Positions 45,792 through 54,611 of a DNA stretch of 64,000 nt are shown piece after piece (the first letter of the stretch is position 1; each line of letters opens with the position of its first letter). The notes beneath the pieces were generated by a model. The model was not told the origin of the DNA. It saw nothing but the letters and a program-made list of their open reading frames with translations, and did not search any database. This DNA comes from Alphaproteobacteria bacterium (GTDB lineage: Bacteria > Pseudomonadota > Alphaproteobacteria > RF32 > CAG-239): assembly GCA_015062285.1 (NCBI GenBank), contig SUUY01000004.1, positions 116,216 through 180,215 on the forward strand. Direction: 5' to 3'. A program made the translations under genes and the position numbers.

Positions 45792-46852
45792 TGACAAAAA
45801 AAGAACTTATAGGCTTATCTAAAGAGGAGCTTGCAGAAGAAATTGCAAAAATAGGAGAAAAACCTTTTAGAGCTAAGCAACTTTGGCAATGGTTGTACTA
45901 TAGAGGAGAGACCGATTTTGAAAAAATGTCTAACCTCTCTAAAGATCTTCGACTTAAGCTGGCAGAAAATTTTAAAATTACTCGTCCTAAGATTATTACT
46001 GAGCAAATTTCAAAAGACAAAACACATAAATGGTTACTGGAATTTGAAGACGGACAGAGAATCGAAACTGTTTATATTCCGGAAGAAGATAGAGGAGCTG
46101 TGTGTATTTCTACTCAGGTAGGGTGCGCGGTAGGCTGTAAGTTCTGTCATACCGGAAGTCAAAAAATAACCAGAAACCTTACAGTAGGCGAAATTGTCTC
46201 CCAATTTATGGTAGCTAGAGATGCTTATGGAGAATGGCCGTCTCCAACACATGAAACCAGATATTTATCAAACATTGTTGTTATGGGTATGGGTGAACCT
46301 CTGCACAATCCGGAAAATGTCTTTAAGGCCTTAAAGATTTTATCTGATGGCGATGGTATAGCTATCTCTAAACGAAAAATAACTTTATCTACATCAGGTA
46401 TTGCTCCCAAAATAGGCCTTGTAGCAAAAGAGTTGGGGTGTAAATTAGCTATTAGCCTCCATGCCCCGAATAATGAAAAAAGGTCGCAGATTATGCCTAT
46501 AAACAATCGTTACCCTATAGAAGAAGTTATGAAAGGGTGTCTTGATTATCAAAACCAAATGAGTCCCGGCAGATATATTACTTTTGAATACCTGATGCTC
46601 AAAGATTTTAACGACTCTCCCGATGATGCAAAAGAGCTGATTGCTTTAATGAAAAAGTTTAAATTAGGAGCCAAATTTAATTTAATTCCTTTTAACCCTT
46701 GGCCCGGATGTGGTTACCAACCGAGTCAAAGCAATAAAGTAAAAGCTTTTTCTGATATATTGGAAAAAGCAGGGTATGAGGCTCCTATTCGAGTTGCCAG
46801 AGGGCAGGATATTTTAGCAGCTTGCGGACAATTAAAATCTAAGAAAGAATAG
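45791..46852 (+). CDS. rlmN: 23S rRNA/tRNA adenine-C2 methyltransferase RlmN
   Basis: 353 residues from ATG 45791, which shares a base with the ialB-like stop; ATG 45776 is an alternative start within that gene. The radical-SAM cluster motif CAVGCKFCHTG binds the 4Fe-4S cluster, and FRAKQLWQWLYYRG and GMGEPLHNPENV are typical. The second active cysteine lies in the end region (ILAACGQL). It methylates A2503 of 23S rRNA and A37 of some tRNAs. Confidence 0.97.
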   Translation: MTKKELIGLSKEELAEEIAKIGEKPFRAKQLWQWLYYRGETDFEKMSNLSKDLRLKLAENFKITRPKIITEQISKDKTHKWLLEFEDGQRIETVYIPEEDRGAVCISTQVGCAVGCKFCHTGSQKITRNLTVGEIVSQFMVARDAYGEWPSPTHETRYLSNIVVMGMGEPLHNPENVFKALKILSDGDGIAISKRKITLSTSGIAPKIGLVAKELGCKLAISLHAPNNEKRSQIMPINNRYPIEEVMKGCLDYQNQMSPGRYITFEYLMLKDFNDSPDDAKELIALMKKFKLGAKFNLIPFNPWPGCGYQPSQSNKVKAFSDILEKAGYEAPIRVARGQDILAACGQLKSKKE

Positions 46853-46853
46853 C

Positions 46854-47555
46854 TTATTCCATATTTTCTATAAGACGATCTAAATTATCTCTTTCTGATT
46901 CCTTATAACCTTTGGTTGTTTCGTTAGAATTTTTGTCATCTGTTTCTTTTATTGTTTTTTTTATTCGGGGCTGACTGAGCTTTTCAAACAATATATCAGC
47001 TTCTGATTTAGCGTTCTGTTCTTTTTCATTATCTTCTTGTGTTAACAAGGCTTTATCTTTTATAAGTTTCATTGTTTCTTCCGGAATTAATTTTTCTAAA
47101 GGATCAGCAAAACTTCCTGCTAAATTAAAATATTTTGACTTTTTAAACGTATCAGATTGACTTTCTTGAGGAACAACCCATCCCATAAGAATATAAAAAA
47201 GTATAGTAAGCAAGAAAGCTCTGGCAATTCCAAAAAACAAACCAAGCAATCGATCCATTCCGTTTAATTTACTAGTACGTATTTTTCCAACAATTCCCGA
47301 TGTTGTATATATCCACACAATAAAAAACAAAACCAAAATACAAATCGATGATACTGCTCCCGCAATATAACCATTATCAATATAATTTTTAGCAAAAGGG
47401 ATAACTATCGGTAATAAATATATAACAGATACTGTTCCTAAAATCCATCCTATTATTGACAGAACTTCTTTTACAAGTCCTCTTGATAAAGCAATAAGGG
47501 CCGATATACCGACGATAAATAAAATTATTATATCAAGATTGTTTAGGTTATGCAT
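46854..47555 (-). CDS. cvpA: CvpA-family membrane protein
   Basis: 233 residues. Four membrane spans occupy about residues 5-130 (for example IDIIILFIVGISALIAL, LILVLFFIVWIY-like segment and AFLLTILFYILMGWVV), with GLVKEVLSIIGWILG and LNGMDRLLGLFFGI as family motifs. The C-terminal 90 residues are charged and probably cytoplasmic. CvpA homologues help envelope integrity. Follows radA by 10 bases, the alphaproteobacterial order. Confidence 0.9.
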   Translation of the reverse strand: MHNLNNLDIIILFIVGISALIALSRGLVKEVLSIIGWILGTVSVIYLLPIVIPFAKNYIDNGYIAGAVSSICILVLFFIVWIYTTSGIVGKIRTSKLNGMDRLLGLFFGIARAFLLTILFYILMGWVVPQESQSDTFKKSKYFNLAGSFADPLEKLIPEETMKLIKDKALLTQEDNEKEQNAKSEADILFEKLSQPRIKKTIKETDDKNSNETTKGYKESERDNLDRLIENME

Positions 47556-47565
47556 ATTTTTTCCT

Positions 47566-48939
47566 TTAATTAAACCAGTTTATAAGGCGTTGAACGTTAC
47601 CTATTTCAAAGATGTTTATATCAACCTTAGCCTTTTTTTCTTTAGTGTGTGTTGAAGGTGTTATAGCGCTAGCAAAACCAAGTTTTTGGGCTTCTTTCAA
47701 ACGAAGAGATGGTTGAGACACCGAGCGTATCTCTCCTGATAAACCAATTTCTCCAAAAACAACCATGTCAGCAGGCAACGGTTTGTTGGTAAGAGAAGAA
47801 ATAACAGCCATTGCAACAGCTAAATCAGCTGCAGGTTCAGAAATTCTTAGCCCACCGGCAATATTAAGATATATATCTTGCGAGCTTAAGTTCATACCAC
47901 ACCTTGCTTCAAGCACGGCAAGAACCATTGATAATCGGTTAGAATCCCATCCAACAACAGCTCTTTTGGGACTGGCATAGCTTGTCGGACTAACAAGTGC
48001 TTGTATTTCTACCAATACCGGTCTCGAACCTTCTATGCCGGCAAAAACACAAGATCCTGATATATTTCCTTGGCGTTCTGCTAAAAATAAAGCAGATGGA
48101 TTTTCAACCTCTACAAGCCCTTGATCTTGCATTTCGAATACGCCTATTTCATCTGTGGCTCCATAGCGATTTTTAACAGCTCGTAATATTCTGAAATGAT
48201 GTCCTCTTTCACCTTCAAAATACAAAACAGTATCTACCATATGTTCTAAAACTCTTGGTCCGGCAATAGCGCCTTGTTTTGTAACATGTCCTACTAAAAA
48301 CAAGGTAAATCCCTTGCGTTTTGCAAGTTTTATTAATTCATAACTACACGCTCTGACTTGAGATACACTACCGGGTGTTGATTCTACTTCATCTAAATAC
48401 ATGGTTTGAATAGAATCTATTATAACCACCGCGGCTTTGGATTTTTCCAGCGTGGCGACAATATCTTTAATCTCAGTAGAACTGGCAAGCTTTACCGGAG
48501 AATTATCAAGTCCAAGTCTTTTTGCTCGCAGCCTGACCTGATCTATTGCTTCTTCACCGGAAATATAATAAACCTCCCTGCCCTCAGGTTGATTAGCTAT
48601 CTTAGCACAAGCTTGTAACAATAAAGTGGATTTTCCTATTCCAGGATCACCGCCAACCAAAATTACAGACCCAGAAACCAGTCCTCCGCCGGAGACTCTA
48701 TCAAGCTCTTTAATTCCTGTACTCATACGATTTAAATGCTCTTCTGCACCGCTTAAAGGAACAAACTCTATTATATTGCCTTTGGATCTTTTAGGGTTCA
48801 GATTGGAAAAACCATCATGCCCTGTATTTTCTTCAACTATTGCGTTCCATTCTCCGCAAGCATCACATTTTCCTTGCCATTTAGGATATACAGAACCACA
48901 ATTTTGGCAAATATATTGTTTGTTATCTTTTTTAGCCAA
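47566..48939 (-). CDS. radA: DNA repair protein RadA
   Basis: 457 residues from TTG 48939, supported by GGAGG seven bases upstream; ATG 48975 would start inside mlaF. The zinc finger is CQNCGSVYPKWQGKCDACGEW, Walker A is GGDPGIGKSTL, the RadA motif KNRYGATDEIG is present, and the C-terminal Lon-like domain has no protease site needed. It helps branch migration during recombination. In a run mlaE-mlaF-radA-cvpA. Confidence 0.97.
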   Translation of the reverse strand: MAKKDNKQYICQNCGSVYPKWQGKCDACGEWNAIVEENTGHDGFSNLNPKRSKGNIIEFVPLSGAEEHLNRMSTGIKELDRVSGGGLVSGSVILVGGDPGIGKSTLLLQACAKIANQPEGREVYYISGEEAIDQVRLRAKRLGLDNSPVKLASSTEIKDIVATLEKSKAAVVIIDSIQTMYLDEVESTPGSVSQVRACSYELIKLAKRKGFTLFLVGHVTKQGAIAGPRVLEHMVDTVLYFEGERGHHFRILRAVKNRYGATDEIGVFEMQDQGLVEVENPSALFLAERQGNISGSCVFAGIEGSRPVLVEIQALVSPTSYASPKRAVVGWDSNRLSMVLAVLEARCGMNLSSQDIYLNIAGGLRISEPAADLAVAMAVISSLTNKPLPADMVVFGEIGLSGEIRSVSQPSLRLKEAQKLGFASAITPSTHTKEKKAKVDINIFEIGNVQRLINWFN

Positions 48940-48941
48940 AG

Positions 48942-49706
48942 CTATACCTCCACTTTTATCGGCCCCTGAGAACAACCGTTTATAAATTGGCGAACATATG
49001 GATTATCTGTTTTATCCATTTCTTTTACTGTACCTTGCCATACAATTTTGCCTTTATAAAGCATAGCTACTCTATCGGCAATTTTGCGGGCAGAAGTCAT
49101 ATCGTGAGTAATGGTTAAAGCAGTAGCCCCCAGACCTTTTACAGACTCAATAATAAGATCGTTAATAACATCAGACATTATTGGGTCTAAACCGGTAGTG
49201 GGCTCATCAAAAAATATAATTTCAGGTTTTGAAGCTATAGCTCTTGCTAGTCCAACACGTTTTTGCATTCCTCCTGAAAGTTCTGAGGGAGATAAGTCTG
49301 CAACATCAGGAGCTAAACCAACAGAACGAAGTACTCTTATTGCCTCGTTTTTTGCGTCTTTTTTATTCATTCCTCTGTTTTCAAGTAAATCAAATGCGAC
49401 GTTTTCCCACACAGATAAACTATCAAACAGCGCTCCGCCTTGAAAAAGCATTCCCATTTTAGAATGAAGTAATTCTTTATCTTCTTCTTTTATACCTACA
49501 ACTTCTTGATCATCAACCATAATAGATCCGGAATCGGGTGTCAGTAAGCCTTGTATGCACTTAATCAAAACAGATTTACCGGTGCCTGATCCGCCTATTA
49601 CAACCAAAGATTCTCCTTTTTTTATCTCTAAATCTACACCAGATAAAACAACTTTACGACCAAAGGCTTTATGAAGATTAAATATTTTTATTTTTGTATC
49701 ACTCAT
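48942..49706 (-). CDS. mlaF: phospholipid transport ATPase MlaF
   Basis: 254 residues. Walker A GGSGTGKSVLIK, signature LSGGMQKRVG, Walker B IIFFDEPTTGLDP and the late ITHDMTSARKIADR identify the MlaF/Mkl class. With MlaE it powers lipid movement between inner and outer membrane. MlaD and MlaC are not in the window. mlaE is 17 bases upstream. Confidence 0.94.
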   Translation of the reverse strand: MSDTKIKIFNLHKAFGRKVVLSGVDLEIKKGESLVVIGGSGTGKSVLIKCIQGLLTPDSGSIMVDDQEVVGIKEEDKELLHSKMGMLFQGGALFDSLSVWENVAFDLLENRGMNKKDAKNEAIRVLRSVGLAPDVADLSPSELSGGMQKRVGLARAIASKPEIIFFDEPTTGLDPIMSDVINDLIIESVKGLGATALTITHDMTSARKIADRVAMLYKGKIVWQGTVKEMDKTDNPYVRQFINGCSQGPIKVEV

Positions 49707-49723
49707 TATTATTCTCCATAAAC

Positions 49724-50515
49724 CTATTTAGAAAAGAAAAGTTCGGTAATTACGTAGTTAAATATCAAAATCAAAATAGAAGCAGAAACAACAGCGTTTG
49801 TTGTGGCTGTTCCAACACCTTGGGCTCCGCCTTTTGACTTATAGCCATTATAACAACCCATAACAGAAATAATAAATCCAAAAACTGCGGCTTTTACTAA
49901 ACCTGTTGTTATATCTATAGCCTGTAAATTTTGGATCGTAGAGTTGATGTAATTTGCCGGATTAAATCCTAATTTATATACACCAACAACGTATCCGCCA
50001 AAAATACCTATAATATCTCCAAGCAAAACCAAAAGAGGCATAACTATAAGCCCTGCCCATATTCTTGGTGTTACAAGATACTTAAACGGATTTGTAGATA
50101 ATGTAACTAAAGCGTCTATTTGTTCTGTAACTCTCATGGTTCCGATTTCCGCAGCCATTGCGGCACCGATACGACCGGCAACCATCAGAGCAGATAATAC
50201 AGGGGCAAGCTCTCTGGTTACAGAAATAAGAACAACAGAGGCAACAGCTCCTTCTGCTCCAAAACGCATAAAACCAGAGTAACTTTGTAAAGCAATAACC
50301 ATACCTGCAAAAATTGTTGTTAAACCTACAACGGGCAAAGAATAAAATCCCATATCAATAATTTGTCGCCATAGATTTTTCCAATAGACAGGGGGCGTAA
50401 AACAGTTATATACTGATTGTGCAACAAAAAGAGAAAACTCTCCCAATCCGGAAAAAAACTTTACTAGAGGCTTTCCTTGTCTTCTCAAAAAATTTTCAAT
50501 ATGTTTTAAAAACAT
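49724..50515 (-). CDS. mlaE: phospholipid transport permease MlaE
   Basis: 263 residues with about five membrane helices. Family signature: GFYSLPVVGLTTIFAGMVIAL, ISVTRELAPVLSALMVAGRIG and EIGTMRVTEQIDALVTL. It forms the channel of the Mla lipid transporter with MlaF downstream. First gene of the leftward mlaE-mlaF-radA-cvpA transcript; the 79-base gap before hprK suggests a break or a promoter. Confidence 0.94.
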   Translation of the reverse strand: MFLKHIENFLRRQGKPLVKFFSGLGEFSLFVAQSVYNCFTPPVYWKNLWRQIIDMGFYSLPVVGLTTIFAGMVIALQSYSGFMRFGAEGAVASVVLISVTRELAPVLSALMVAGRIGAAMAAEIGTMRVTEQIDALVTLSTNPFKYLVTPRIWAGLIVMPLLVLLGDIIGIFGGYVVGVYKLGFNPANYINSTIQNLQAIDITTGLVKAAVFGFIISVMGCYNGYKSKGGAQGVGTATTNAVVSASILILIFNYVITELFFSK

Positions 50516-50594
50516 TCGCTTCTCTTTCTTTTGTTTGGTGTTAATCTTATTCTAAAATCAATATTACAAAGAATCAATTATCAAAATTAAATTA

Positions 50595-51014
50595 TCACAG
50601 TAAAGTAATCGCAGCCAATATTTTATCAGGGCACGAATCTTCTTTTCCGCATAAAGAATATTGGCGTATTTTTATGTTATTAAACTCAAAATATTCTATT
50701 TCAGGAATCCTATCTATTTTTTCTTTTTCATCGGTTAGGTTTATAACTAAATCAATCTTTGCAGTTTGTTTAACAGGAAGTTTTATAATACCAATACCTC
50801 TAACTTCGAGCAATCCTTTGAGTATTTTTGGAGCTGAAGCAATAACTTTGTTTTTTTCTATAGTAAGGTCAACCCTATCATCAGCAATCAAACGGGCTCC
50901 ATATCTCATAATCAACCTCAAACAAAGGTCAGATTTGCCGCTGGAAGAAACTCCTTTTATTAAAACCCCTTTATTTTTTAAAACTACACATGAAGCATGA
51001 ATATTAGAGCTCAT
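50595..51014 (-). CDS. hprK: short HPr kinase/phosphorylase
   Basis: 139 residues from ATG 51014, with GGAG eight bases upstream; the longer frame from 51089 overlaps tsaE and is not used. Only the catalytic domain is present, as is usual in alphaproteobacteria: Walker A GVSSSGKS at 21-28, LIADDRVDL, and EVRGIGIIKLP resembling the K/P signature. It should phosphorylate the regulatory serine of HPr (Ser49 of the gene at 12989). Start follows the tsaE stop after one base. Confidence 0.9.
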   Translation of the reverse strand: MSSNIHASCVVLKNKGVLIKGVSSSGKSDLCLRLIMRYGARLIADDRVDLTIEKNKVIASAPKILKGLLEVRGIGIIKLPVKQTAKIDLVINLTDEKEKIDRIPEIEYFEFNNIKIRQYSLCGKEDSCPDKILAAITLL

Positions 51015-51015
51015 T

Positions 51016-51474
51016 TTATAACTCCAACATAGATAAACGCTCTTGTTTTTCAGATGAATTACAATGAATTGTAATTTTACGACCATCATTTTCAGTTGAT
51101 ATTTCTATTTTAAAAACATCTTTAGGAATATAATTGCCCATTTTTTCCGGCCATTCAACCAATAAAACTCCGTTGTAAATAGCCTCTTCCATTCCTATTT
51201 CAAATATTTCTTCAGGTGATTTTATACGATATAAATCAAAGTGATATAGATCAAAGCTATCTGTTTCATAACTTTGTAATAAAGTGAATGTAGGACTAGG
51301 AACTTCAATATTTCCACAAAATTTTTGGATAAAAGCTCTTGCTAAAACACTTTTTCCAACTCCTAGTGTTCCATAAAGCGCAAAAAAATCACCTCTCTTA
51401 GCAATTTCTGCCAAGCACCGCCCTACCCTAATGGTATCTTTTTCTGATTTTGCGAATATTTCTTTTTTATACAT
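51016..51474 (-). CDS. tsaE: tRNA t6A biosynthesis ATPase TsaE
   Basis: 152 residues. Walker A is YGTLGVGKSVLARAFIQ, then PSPTFTLLQSYE and LYHFDLYRI, the TsaE pattern. It assists TsaB and TsaD in forming threonylcarbamoyl-adenosine at position 37 of ANN-decoding tRNAs; a tsaB-like gene starts at 93. Pairs with hprK downstream and begins 4 bases after the nuclease-like gene. Confidence 0.93.
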   Translation of the reverse strand: MYKKEIFAKSEKDTIRVGRCLAEIAKRGDFFALYGTLGVGKSVLARAFIQKFCGNIEVPSPTFTLLQSYETDSFDLYHFDLYRIKSPEEIFEIGMEEAIYNGVLLVEWPEKMGNYIPKDVFKIEISTENDGRKITIHCNSSEKQERLSMLEL

Positions 51475-51478
51475 CAGA

Positions 51479-52459
51479 TTATCCTAAAGGATTTAAGAAT
51501 GTACGTTTGCGTTTTGGCTTTTTGTTAATTATTTTAATTTTAGGCTTACGTGCTTGAATCCTGCGCCAATCCCAAGGCATATAAAACTTACCTTGCCACA
51601 AGCCGTCTTTGTTTTTCTGCGCTTGAAGTTGATATGGCACATATATACTGCTATGATTTGCATAAACAACAGCCCATCCGCTATTTACTATTGCCGCACC
51701 AATATCATATTCTCCTAAGAAGCAAATTCCTACCATGTTGCCTTTTGAATCCTGTTTTAGAATTCGACACTCAACTTCATTGTCTTGTAGCCAACTTCTT
51801 AACCAAGATGAAGAATGTTTTCCACAATGATATGATTGACCCTTATTATCTGCGCATGTTTGATTGCTTTCCGGAGCATCTATACCAAATATTCTTAAAT
51901 ATCTACCATTTATGATTAGAGTATCTCCGCTAACAACTCTTACATTTGAGTATATAACCGGCAATTGTTTAGGGTTAGGAAGATAGTTATTATTATTTCT
52001 ACTACTAAACAATTCATCAAGAAAACCTGATTTTTCTGTCGCTTGTTGTTTTGGTTGTTGATTACCTGGAGAAGAAAAGTTTTCCAATATTGGTGCTTGA
52101 GCAGCTTTTTCTTCGTTATTAATTTCGACATCAGGATAATTCACAGGATCTTGAACAGATGAAACTGTTTGACCTAAAAAACTTTTAAAGTTAGGTATTA
52201 TGTTTTTTACACCGCCATTAAAAATACCGATAGCATAAAATATAAAGAATAAAACAGCAAAAACTATAAGAATCGAGGGTAAACATCCCATAGCTCGCCA
52301 CGCCATTTTTGCAAAGATATATAAAACAATCAAAGCAATAATCAAACCTATAAATCCAGTACCTTGAAGTAATGTACTTTGGCTTTGAATTCCCGCTCCT
52401 CCTACTAATATTAACAAAAAAGCGCCAAATCCCATTAAAAACTTTTTTACAAAAAGCAT
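51479..52459 (-). CDS. membrane protein with staphylococcal-nuclease-like domain
   Basis: 326 residues. Three hydrophobic helices lie at about 8-22, 34-50 and 61-80, followed by a Gln/Asn-rich linker and a thermonuclease-like domain (about 168-300). Arg189, Asp194 and Glu197 (LRIFGIDAPE) match catalytic or metal ligands of the family, but the second catalytic arginine (Arg87 of staphylococcal nuclease) is Asn241 in DSKGNMVG. It has extra Cys (QTCADNKG, YHCGKH, ECRIL), suggesting disulfides outside the cytoplasm. It may be a weak or inactive nuclease with a binding role. Confidence 0.8.
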   Translation of the reverse strand: MLFVKKFLMGFGAFLLILVGGAGIQSQSTLLQGTGFIGLIIALIVLYIFAKMAWRAMGCLPSILIVFAVLFFIFYAIGIFNGGVKNIIPNFKSFLGQTVSSVQDPVNYPDVEINNEEKAAQAPILENFSSPGNQQPKQQATEKSGFLDELFSSRNNNNYLPNPKQLPVIYSNVRVVSGDTLIINGRYLRIFGIDAPESNQTCADNKGQSYHCGKHSSSWLRSWLQDNEVECRILKQDSKGNMVGICFLGEYDIGAAIVNSGWAVVYANHSSIYVPYQLQAQKNKDGLWQGKFYMPWDWRRIQARKPKIKIINKKPKRKRTFLNPLG

Positions 52460-52571
52460 ATTAACTCCTTGTGTTGGTTGTTTATTGCATTAGATCATGT
52501 TTTTATAAAATAATCCATATTATTTTGCATTGTATATTTCTCTTAGTAAAATTATAATTAACAGCCTAAAA

Positions 52572-52598
52572 AAAACAGCCTCGTTTTGAGGCTGTTTT
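52572..52598 (-). terminator. terminator after the cysteine-rich gene
   Basis: AAAACAGCCTC (52572-52582) and GAGGCTGTTTT (52588-52598) form an 11-bp stem just past the stop of the gene at 52602 on the minus strand; T-rich on exit. Confidence 0.8.
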
Positions 52599-52601
52599 AT
52601 G

Positions 52602-52838
52602 TTAAGCAATATCTTTTTTGCAATAGCAGTGACAATGACACTCACCGTCTCTTTCTATATCTTGGCGACAGGTTTCTGAAATACAGTAACGAGCCGGATT
52701 ATTTCCGTCACAAGGGCAACGATGCCATTCACTTTCACCAAACATCAATTGTTTGGCGTTTGCTATTTTTTGAACATTTTTTGTAGTTGCATATCCTGCT
52801 TTTTCACAATTTTCCAACATTTTTTCTAATATAGTCAT
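52602..52838 (-). CDS. small cysteine-rich protein resembling ferredoxin-thioredoxin reductase catalytic chain
   Basis: 78 residues with nine cysteines at positions 11, 41, 43, 52, 57, 67, 69, 71 and 73. The order CPC, then YCISETC, then GECHCHC resembles the CPC-CPC-CHC layout of the catalytic chain of ferredoxin-thioredoxin reductase, which holds a 4Fe-4S cluster next to a redox disulfide; the middle CPC is changed and the spacing shorter. AAGGAA precedes ATG 52838. Genuine FTR function is doubtful without a partner; an iron-sulfur redox protein is the safer call. Single gene with its own terminator. Confidence 0.65.
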   Translation of the reverse strand: MTILEKMLENCEKAGYATTKNVQKIANAKQLMFGESEWHRCPCDGNNPARYCISETCRQDIERDGECHCHCYCKKDIA

Positions 52839-52854
52839 TTCAAATTCCTTTTAA

Positions 52855-53838
52855 TTAATCAACAATTTTTATAGAGAACTTATCTGTAGGCGAAGTTTCT
52901 TCTGTCGCTTTAAATACAGTGTTTTGAGTAGTTAATACCTGTTTTTTCTGTTCTAAAGTATCTATAATCATATCTAATTCAGCAACCGATGAATATTGTA
53001 AAACAACCTTTCCGCCGCCTTGTTTATTTGGAGTTATCTTAATTCTTAATCCTAATTTATCAACCAGAGATTTTTCAATATCAGCTAAATCGTTATTTTT
53101 TTCGGCTCTAGGCTTTGCCGATTTTTGTTCTTTTTGCCTAGATATAAAATCCTCTGCCTGACGTACATTTAGATCTTTTTTTACAATTTGTAAAGCCAAA
53201 TCATATGCATTTTCCAAACCAACTAATGTTCTAGCGTGTCCTGCAGATAATTTACCTTCTTTAATCATATTTTTTATTTCTGCAGGTAAAGATAATAAAC
53301 GTAAAGTATTTGCAATATGACTTCTTGATTTTCCTACAATTTGGGAAACAGCATCTTGAGTGTGTGAAAATTCATCCATAAGACGCTTAAAACCTTCGGC
53401 TTCTTCTATTACAGATAAATTTTCTCTTAAAATATTTTCAACTAAAGCTGCTTCCAATGCTTCTTTATCTGTCAAATCTTTAATAATTACCGGTACTTCA
53501 GTAAGTCCGGCTTTTTGAGCAGCTCTCCATCGTCTTTCACCTGCAATTATCTCGTATTTATTATCTATTTTTCTAACCAGCAAAGGTTGAAGAATACCTT
53601 TATCTTTAATAGATTCAGATAATGAGTTTAGAGCTTCTTGATCAAAATCTGTGCGGGGTTGATATTTTCCGGCAGAAATATCTTCTATATTTACTAAACT
53701 CGTAGATTTTGCGCTGCTTATTTCTTCTTCAAAAATATCCCCCATTAGAGCATTTAAACCTCTACCCAAGCTTTTTCTTTTTTGGTTTGAAGCGGAAGGT
53801 GTATCATTTAATAATTCATCTAATTCATTATCTAGCAT
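52855..53838 (-). CDS. parB: chromosome partitioning protein ParB
   Basis: 327 residues. N-terminal GRGLNALMGD, then the CTPase motif GERRWRAAQKAG and LVENILRENLSVIEEAEGF, the helix-turn-helix with VSQIVGKSRSHIANTLRLL, and a C-terminal dimer domain. It loads on parS, here at 55195 and 57711, and spreads as a CTP-dependent clamp. It overlaps parA by 7 bases. Confidence 0.97.
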   Translation of the reverse strand: MLDNELDELLNDTPSASNQKRKSLGRGLNALMGDIFEEEISSAKSTSLVNIEDISAGKYQPRTDFDQEALNSLSESIKDKGILQPLLVRKIDNKYEIIAGERRWRAAQKAGLTEVPVIIKDLTDKEALEAALVENILRENLSVIEEAEGFKRLMDEFSHTQDAVSQIVGKSRSHIANTLRLLSLPAEIKNMIKEGKLSAGHARTLVGLENAYDLALQIVKKDLNVRQAEDFISRQKEQKSAKPRAEKNNDLADIEKSLVDKLGLRIKITPNKQGGGKVVLQYSSVAELDMIIDTLEQKKQVLTTQNTVFKATEETSPTDKFSIKIVD

Positions 53839-54611
53839 GCTATCAATTCCTTTTCTCTTTTTAATACTTCTCCGGCAAGACTAATATAAGCCTGTGACCC
53901 CGGGCATTTAAAATCATACAACAAAACAGGCTTTCCGTGTGACGGAGCTTCTGATATTCTAACATTTCTTGGAATAACCGTATTATAAACTTTTTTTCCA
54001 AAAAAGCTTCTTACATCATCTTCAACCATTTGGCTTAAATTATTTCTACGATCATACATTGTTAGAACAACACCATGTAAAGCAAGTGTTGGATTAAAAT
54101 TCTTTTTGATTTGATTTATATTTCTTATTAAATCGGTTACACCTTCAAGTGCCAAAAATTCACACTGCAAAGGAACAATAACAGCATCTGCAGCAACTAG
54201 AGCGTTTATTGTAACCAAACTTAATGAAGGTGGACAGTCTATCAGAATATAATCGTAGTTTACTGCATCTTTATATAATGCCTTTTTTAATGCAAATTCT
54301 CTATTTTTGACATTAACAAGTTCAACCTCGGCACCAGCTAAGTCTGGAGAGGAAGGTACTAGAGAAAAATTAGGAATTTCAGTCCAAACGACAGCTTCTG
54401 TCAGGCTTTTATCTCCTAATAAGACATCATAGCTCGAAGCCATTCTTCCTTTTTTATTAATACCCATTGATGTTGATGCATTTCCTTGTGGGTCAAGATC
54501 AATTACCAATACTTTTTTTCCGGCAGCAGCCATTGCTGTTGCAACATTAACCGTAGTTGTGGTTTTACCAACTCCTCCTTTGCGATTGGCAACGGCTAAA
54601 ATTCTAGGCAT
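53832..54611 (-). CDS. parA: chromosome partitioning ATPase ParA
   Basis: 259 residues. Deviant Walker A KGGVGKTTT at about 10-18, DLDPQGNAS, YILIDCPPSLSL and NVRISEAPSHGKPV are the Soj/ParA pattern. It drives origin segregation with ParB. It overlaps rsmG by 8 bases and parB by 7, so the three are translationally linked. Confidence 0.97.
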   Translation of the reverse strand: MPRILAVANRKGGVGKTTTTVNVATAMAAAGKKVLVIDLDPQGNASTSMGINKKGRMASSYDVLLGDKSLTEAVVWTEIPNFSLVPSSPDLAGAEVELVNVKNREFALKKALYKDAVNYDYILIDCPPSLSLVTINALVAADAVIVPLQCEFLALEGVTDLIRNINQIKKNFNPTLALHGVVLTMYDRRNNLSQMVEDDVRSFFGKKVYNTVIPRNVRISEAPSHGKPVLLYDFKCPGSQAYISLAGEVLKREKELIAC

